A stretch of DNA of 64,000 bases, taken from NCBI GenBank assembly GCA_963971575.1, contig OZ020624.1:9882625-9946624 (forward strand), read 5' to 3'. Both the position numbers and the translations under genes were made by a program. The number at the start of each line of letters is the position of its first letter. Within the stretch, counting starts at the first letter, position 1. The DNA is from Liopterus haemorrhoidalis (taxonomy: Eukaryota > Arthropoda > Insecta > Coleoptera > Dytiscidae). Shown here in pieces: positions 58,867-64,000 of the stretch. The notes under the pieces were generated by a model. That model searched no databases, was not told the origin of the DNA, and worked only from the letters and a program-made list of their open reading frames with translations.

Positions 58867-59192
58867 CAGGGCCGGTGCGAGGCATGTGCAGCCGCACATG
58901 GCTCCGCGGTCAACTGTAGGCCCCGCGGTTCAACAACAGGCCCCGCGCATGGAGATGAGGACCTTTTTTTGCTTCTCACTTGGATCTGAACAGCAGGCCC
59001 CGCGGTTCAACAATAGGCCCCGCGCATGGAGATGAGGACCTTTTTTTTGCTCTTCACTTGGATCTGAACAGCAGGCCCCGCGGTTCAACATTAGGCCCCG
59101 CGCATGGAGATGAGGACCTTTTTTTTTGCTCCTCACTTGGATCTGAACAGCAGGCCCCGCGGCTCTTCTCGCAAATCCTAACGCCGGCCCTG
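58867..59192. mobile_element. Short hAT-like element with internal 76-bp minisatellite, 326 bp
   Basis: The ends CAGGGCCGGTGCGAGG and, read inward, CAGGGCCGGCGTTAGG are flanked by ATAATAAT and ATTATAAT (58859-58866 and 59193-59200), 7 of 8 matching. The interior is three-plus units of about 76 bp with GGCCCCGCGGTTCAACAA, GGCCCCGCGCATGGAGATG and AGGACC plus a T-run, then CACTTGGATCTGAACAG. The stretch GAGGACCTTTTTTTTGCTCT and CACTTGGAT is the same core as in the 52573 element. Frames on both strands over the array are not genes. Confidence 0.88.
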
Positions 59193-59205
59193 ATTATAAT
59201 TATAT

Positions 59206-60007
59206 ATACTATCCTATGTTACTTAAAAATTCATTTTATTCTTCATTCCAAGACTGCTTTCATCCAGACTAGGCCTCTCCCCAAGTCTTCTGTTTTTCGT
59301 GGTTCTAGCTGAATTCCTTCACAGTTTCTTAGATGGTCCATTGTTTCTTGTTCTTCTCTGCAGATTCTACATATTTTTTCCGTTCCTTCCATCCAATAAT
59401 TGTTTTCCCTTTTCTCGATGCCACATCTGAATCTTGCGATTACCTTCTGGTTCCTCGTTCCTTCTGCCAGGTATCTGGGTAATCCAATAGAGGTTATATT
59501 TTTGTAGACTTTGTTATTTGTAGAATCTTGTATTCTGTTATACTGTTCTTGTAACTGTATTTCTTTGTCTCTTTCTACTATTATGTTAATCATCTGTTGA
59601 CCTTCTCTTCTTTTTGTGACCTCTTCTATGAAAAAACAGTTCTGTTCGTAATATTTTTCACGTTTCATTCTCCATTTGGCATCGGTTTTATCTTTCCAGC
59701 GCTCTTCTAATATTGTGTTTTCTGTCAATATAACTCGCTCTTCATATTTCATGGCTCTTCTACCTGTTGGTACTCTTATTTTCTTCCTTTTGGTTTCTCC
59801 CAGTATGACAAAAGTTGATGTTTGTCGGTTGAGTCCCAGGGTCCATTTTAGGTATTTTCCGTGTATTTTTTCTATTTCTTCTTGTTCTTTCCTTCTCCAT
59901 ATTTCCACTCCATATAGCATCATGCTCTTAACCAAAGTATCAAACTTAAACATTCTGTGTTTGACTCTTATATTTACTTTCTTGTTTGACATGTAGGAGA
60001 ATTCCAC
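59206..60007 (-). pseudogene. 5'-truncated LINE polymerase, thumb and C-terminal Cys-His tail
   Basis: A 254-codon open frame (60007-59243) starts just past the catalytic palm and reads FDTLVKSMMLYGVEIWRRKE (22-41), a YLKWTLGLNR block, VPTGRRAMKYEERV (79-92), RYLAEGTRNQKVIARFRCG (178-196) and a C-terminal C-x2-C-x8-H-x3-C motif (Cys213, Cys216, His225, Cys229). The blocks LLYGVEIWGWKE, YLRWILGVDR and TGRRAVK in the fragment at 17065-17882 are the homologous parts, so both come from one LINE lineage, and 41863-42370 is a matching 3' end. The endonuclease and YADD palm are absent. The open frame indicates a fairly recent copy. Confidence 0.82.
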
Positions 60008-60880
60008 CAGCGATAATTAGATGATAGTTGAAAATGGATAAGTAAACAGTCTATTGCTTGGCCAATGATTAGAGAGCGGCCAATCTAGGTGTTAATATGT
60101 TTTAATCCTATTAAATTAAAAAGAATATCGTTTTTTTTTTCAATTAGATAAGATTAAAACATATTGTGATCTAATACAACCGCATTCTACCAATATTTTA
60201 TAACTTTGATATGATTTCTGTATTAAAAAGCATTCCATCATTATATCAATTGCCATGTAGAGCTTTAAATGCTTTTATAGTGAATAATAAATCCTTTATA
60301 GCTTATCCTACATAAAACAACATGGTATACCACACGTGAAGCTGATAAACACATTTTACTTGTATCATAATTCCTAAGTACATCTACTTAGAACTAGTAG
60401 ATCTGTTGTTTACTTAGAAGGCAATGGAAAAACAAAGATAAACCTGTATGGTGCTGTGATGTGTATGCGTTCTGATGAAAATCACTGATTTCGGAGAAAT
60501 GTGTTAAATTAAGTCATTTGCCGCGAATGCACATTGGCAATGTAGAGAGGGGACGAGACTGCATAGCTGAACACGTCCGCACTGCTTTTTATACGGACAA
60601 CAATTACAGCCAGTGAATACTCAGAAACACACAACTCTCAGTCGCTATCGAAAGTGATGTGATACCTATATATCGGAGAATGTCAAACGGTGGACATTAC
60701 ATTACCCACTTTTAATTATGTTAACTTTACCTTTTCCTTACGCTAATTTAACAAAAATGTATTACTCTTTCGTTAGATTTCGAGAGATGTTTCGGAGTAA
60801 AATTTTAAGTTTGAACTTTTGCTTGTTTTGACCAACATTAGTTCTTTTTTAAATACATTTGATATTCGCGATGATGCAAA
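60008..60880. other. No gene seen
   Basis: AT-rich, no recognised signal. Confidence 0.4.
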
Positions 60881-60888
60881 AACGTACA

Positions 60889-60965
60889 GTAAAACCTGAC
60901 TATAGTTACAACCGAAAGTGACTTACCACCAGTTCAAGGTGGTCACCTTAGTAGACCGGGAGCTC
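60889..60965. mobile_element. Possible pogo/Tc1-type terminus relic
   Basis: TACAGTAAAACCTGACTATAG, then GTTCAAGGTGGTCACCTTAG, resembles the ACAGT(A/C)AAACCT end of pogo-type elements; 13565-13610 (AAGTGACCACCGAAGGAATC, AAAGTGGTCACCTTA) is a similar relic. No second end was paired. Confidence 0.3.
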
Positions 60966-62155
60966 ATGACATTTTTTGTCTCCGATTTCATACAGCATGC
61001 CTTTTGGAGGAGAGAATATTTATCCTGTGACAACAAAAAAGGGATGGTACTAAACCCCTGCACGCTTTCTGAAGTGATGTATCTTCTAATAATAAACTTA
61101 TACAAATTTAAAATATAGTGAAAATCTAGTATGCTACAATAAATCTAAGAATAACGGGTAGTTTCTCGAAATAAACAAAATATTACTTACACCACTTTGG
61201 CTTTCACCCCCTCATATCTTTAATACCTTCTTGCACACCTAATACTTTTTATAATTATACTTTTTGAGTGCTAACAAAATATACCAAAACGCCCTTTCAA
61301 ATATAAAATCGATACTTCAGATGTTGAATTTGTACCATATCTTTTGTTATGGTAAATTTTCCGTAACCGTCATGAAAGATATGCAGTTACACACATAACA
61401 TTTAAGCGAACCTGATTGCATACCTGTAGATGTGCCATTGTTAAAATTGGCCATTCGATTGCAGATCAATTCAGAGCTGACCATCATTTTCTCGCAAATA
61501 AAAATTAGATTCTTCTTAGAATTTCAGATCAAATTTAAAATATTGTTCCAAAAGAATTTATTAACTCATCATTTAACAATGAATAAATGTTCATTGACCT
61601 TCTGATCATAACTGGCTTGTCAATTTAGCCAAGTGTCAGCTGAATAGCGATTACTCTTTAGATAAATATTCATTCACAATAACATTGTTACAGTTTGAAA
61701 ATATTTTGAAGGTAACTTCACATTAAATTCCATGATTATATTAAACAAAAAATGAATGCCGTTATGTTTCATTGGTGATAAAGCAGATTTATATGGTGTT
61801 AAATTCTCTATATAACTTAAGCTAGATTATAAGACGCGTGAGAATGCAGAATCTCAAAAGATTAGTGATTATTCTAGAATATTAGATGCTTTGTTCAATA
61901 ACGATATAACCAAGATTTCTATCATACATTTTCTTGGAACAAATTCTAATTCAGAATCTATTTAATTTTTTGCTCATTGCAATTTTTCACGTGTGTATTT
62001 TTTACCTATGTTAATTTTAACATATGTACGCCGTTCTTCACTTAAGAGTTATCTTCAGTTCTTACGTAAGCGTAGAACTCGATCGAGAAGTGCAGTCAGA
62101 AAAAGGGGGTACAAAATAAACTTTTCTATGTACCCGTCATCATCATTCACTTTTA
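60966..62155. other. No gene seen
   Basis: AT-rich. Frames of 60-66 codons on both strands at 60918-61118 are mutual shadows. Confidence 0.4.
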
Positions 62156-62159
62156 CTAC

Positions 62160-62485
62160 CCTTATAGGGCTTATACTTCCTCAATGATTCGCCACCAGAC
62201 TGTACGATTCGGAGCCGCTCTTTGATTATGTTATTCATCCATCTTGTTCGCGGTCTTTCATAGTCTCGAACACTTTTCGCATATTGTTGTTACTTGGAAA
62301 CCTAATCATATGACCTAGCCAGCGTATTTTGGCATTCTTGATAAATCCTATAACATCATGATCCTCATGGAGTCTTTTTATCTCTTCATTTCTCCGGATT
62401 CTCAACATTCTATTTTCTTGTACCGGCCCATATATTCGGCGCAATACTTTCCTTTCGATTATTTCCTTCTGTATTACCAGATTTA
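62160..62485 (-). pseudogene. LINE RT C-terminal fragment, one frameshift
   Basis: The minus strand from about 62480 reads IIERKVLRRIYGPVQENRML, RNEEIKRLHEDHDVIGFIKN and AKIRWLGHMIRFP, typical of the tail of LINE polymerases (ERK.LR.I.GP, RWLGH...). After REQDG a stop ends this frame, but the next frame continues with TRWMNNIIKERLR and a stop at about 62170, matching the family's R.RW.D.I...L, so a single frameshift separates them. The fragment ends near GATGATGATGA, a likely 3' tail. It is severely 5'-truncated. Confidence 0.7.
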
Positions 62486-62529
62486 AATATTCTTTGAAAT
62501 AAAATAAAATTTATAAATGATTTTTTGTA

Positions 62530-62915
62530 TTAAACCAATAATTACTTACTCTTTGGTCCAAATATCCCTTCTGGATATCGAGACCAAACAGATGTTTGTG
62601 ATCAAGTTTTCAAGTCCAGCTGAGAAGAATATCTCTCTAAAAAAGAAGGAAAGGAGGTCCAAGTATATGGATCTCTTGTCCGAGCTTAGAAATCTGTATC
62701 CAGGTTATAAAGTTAAGTTCGTAGTCCTAATAATTGGTGTTTTGGGTGATATAAAAGCCTCCTACCGAAGGGAAATCGAGTCCATTCCCGCTTGTTAATC
62801 ACCTCTTTGATCTGTAGGATGCAGAAAGCAGTGTTGTTTAGGTCACTTTGCACTGTTCTGGTAGTTACTAGCGTAATATGCGCGTCTGCTAACTCCAGGG
62901 TTTGAGATGCAGCCG
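62530..62915 (+). pseudogene. LINE-type polyprotein C-terminal domain, broken
   Basis: The plus strand reads LLDIETKQMFVIKFSSPAE, then KKKERRSKYMDLLSELRN, LYPGYKVKFVVLIIGVLGD and a stop at about 62798; QKAVLFRSLCTVLVV follows in a shifted frame. The order (I-D-x-S-P-type strand, K..KY.DL..E, PGY.V....I.G.LG, MQKAVL...) is that of a nuclease-like C-terminal domain found after the RT in several non-LTR retrotransposons. The upstream polymerase is not present. It abuts the minus-strand LINE fragment at 62160-62485, so two independent insertions or a rearrangement meet here. Confidence 0.5.
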
Positions 62916-63009
62916 TGTCTATATAGCTTTACTAGTCTCTAGTATGGCGTGGCTCAAAAGATTACTGATGTTTGCGATTACTGGATGCTTTCTGAAAAAT
63001 TCATATAAT

Positions 63010-63185
63010 AATAACAATTGGTTCCCAACGCCTAGATGTCGCATAGAAAAACAAAAGGTGTGTTCGTTTGTGTTGCCCAACCTACACTGAATTACACCAC
63101 AGCTTCCCCCACCAATGCTATCTTATATAGTGACGTCAGCTGCTCTTGTCCTGGACAAGTCTGGTGCAACACAAACGAACAAACC
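63010..63185. repeat. Dispersed family terminus with short inverted repeats
   Basis: GGTTCCCAACGCCTAGATGTC (63021) is the cleanest copy of the terminus repeated at 2212, 15885, 37445 and 51665. Just inside, GTGTTCGTTTGTGTTGC (63060) is mirrored by GCAACACAAACGAAC at 63162-63176, about 100 bases apart. Confidence 0.5.
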
Positions 63186-63394
63186 TAAAATATATGCTGT
63201 CTAATTCTAGGTACTCAATAAGTATAAATATTCGAGGCTGAGTTTGACACTTACTTAGCTTACTGCACAGTATTTATAGGTTATTTATTTCGGACAACAC
63301 CTTATTTTCTGATATTTTTGCTTAATTCTTGGAGAATCGACTTTGGCTTTATTTGTGGTTAAAACCAACATAATGCTATTCCTACCAGATTGAT

Positions 63395-63655
63395 ACTTCC
63401 GTCTTGAGAACAAGACCCATAAGACTTTTATAAAAACAATAGAAACAAAACAAGTAATATGGCTCGGACATGTTAATAGAATGGAAAAGGATAGATGACC
63501 AAAGAAATTACTTGTATGGAGTCTTCCAGCACGGGATAGACAATGAAAAAATTGGCGTTCTGATTGACACAGCAATGGCAATACGAAACTTTACAACAGA
63601 CATGTGTCAAGACTAAAACTCTGTAAATATCTAATGGAAAAGCAACGTTAGTTTT
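63395..63655 (+). pseudogene. LINE RT tail relic
   Basis: The plus strand reads KTFIKTIETKQVIWLGHVNR, MEKDR, a stop where the family has Trp, PKKLLVWSLPARDRQ and KNWRSD: the IEQKR..W.GH..RM..DR.PK...W.P..RR pattern of LINE polymerase tails. Several in-frame stops show decay. The minus-strand frame here (63581-63285) is a shadow. Confidence 0.55.
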
Positions 63656-64000
63656 AGAAAATCCATGTATGTATGTAATATTTACCGGTTACATGAGATT
63701 TTTCTACTTATATATTTTCTAAATTTTAAAATTCATCTAATAAGTGTGATTCAATGGTTAACAATACTTCCTTATCGTTCAACAAACTACAAATCATAGC
63801 AAAGCCTACTAGTCATATATACATGACTAGTAATCATATGTGAGTGCATGATCCCCTAACGTTTACTATTACTTACCAAATAGTGTAATACTTTGTTATT
63901 TAGTTGGCATGCGGAGATTTGCAAATTGCAGAGTAATATCTTAATAACGGAAACATAAAGTCATTTCATTTTGATAGCAAGTGTTACTATTGCAATTGTT
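63656..64000. other. No gene seen
   Basis: AT-rich; a small repeated ACTAGTCATATATACATGACTAGTAATCATAT palindromic patch at 63808-63839 is the only structure. Confidence 0.4.

Noticed and set aside
58930..59312. Frames of 67-110 codons over the 58867 element
   Set aside because: They follow the 76-bp minisatellite units on both strands and contain no domain.

Overview
This window is AT-rich eukaryotic DNA (visually about 30% GC) with no identifiable host gene. The mix of parts points to an arthropod, most probably an insect with a repeat-laden genome: 5'-truncated LINEs of lineages common in insects, many short hAT-type elements with exact or near-exact 8-bp target duplications, TTAA- and TAA-flanked elements, tRNA-derived SINEs, a gypsy-sized LTR, and (TCTG)n-bearing dispersed repeats. 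The species cannot be named from the sequence alone. Every sizeable coding region I can recognise is a broken transposon gene.

Layout. 1-1040: an 8-bp-period AT array next to a LINE 3' end. 1472-2018: a solo LTR, whose sister LTR with a primer-binding site lies in opposite orientation at 28462-29028. 3995-4890: a hAT element with an exact 8-bp target duplication. 7420-8190: a TIR element. 9726-10679: a LINE reverse transcriptase (RT) fragment. 11196-16480: dispersed repeats, including a 364-bp fold-back insertion with 12-bp direct repeats. 17065-17882: an RT fragment. 19153-19757: a second hAT. 20561-24590: a SINE, a transposon-like pseudogene split into two opposed halves, a (TCTG)n array and a tRNA-like head. 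24600-28460: almost empty AT-rich DNA. 29200-31430: fold-backs, a possible 45-nt exon and a (TCTG)n element.

32602-33193 and 53888-54490 are opposed copies of one TAA-flanked element. 34252-35011 and 45379-46153 are opposed copies of one TTAA-flanked element. 38455-39186 is a TTAA-flanked giant hairpin. 41863-42370: a LINE 3' end. 46740-48690: a possible Penelope relic followed by a CR1/Jockey-like RT fragment. 49721-50902: a hAT with CATCGATG motifs. 51965-52445: an RT pseudogene. 52573-52834 and 58867-59192: two different short hAT-like elements that carry the same minisatellite core. 55702-57491: a hAT holding another hAT. 59200-63655: four more LINE fragments.

The genes do not form a working pathway. 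LINE fragments could once have supplied the reverse transcriptase and endonuclease for SINE and retrocopy insertion; the short hAT, PIF-like and TTAA elements would have depended on transposases encoded elsewhere. The most informative signals are the nested, precisely bounded insertions, the minisatellite shared by two transposon families, the opposed-halves pseudogene and hammerhead-like core motifs in two repeats.
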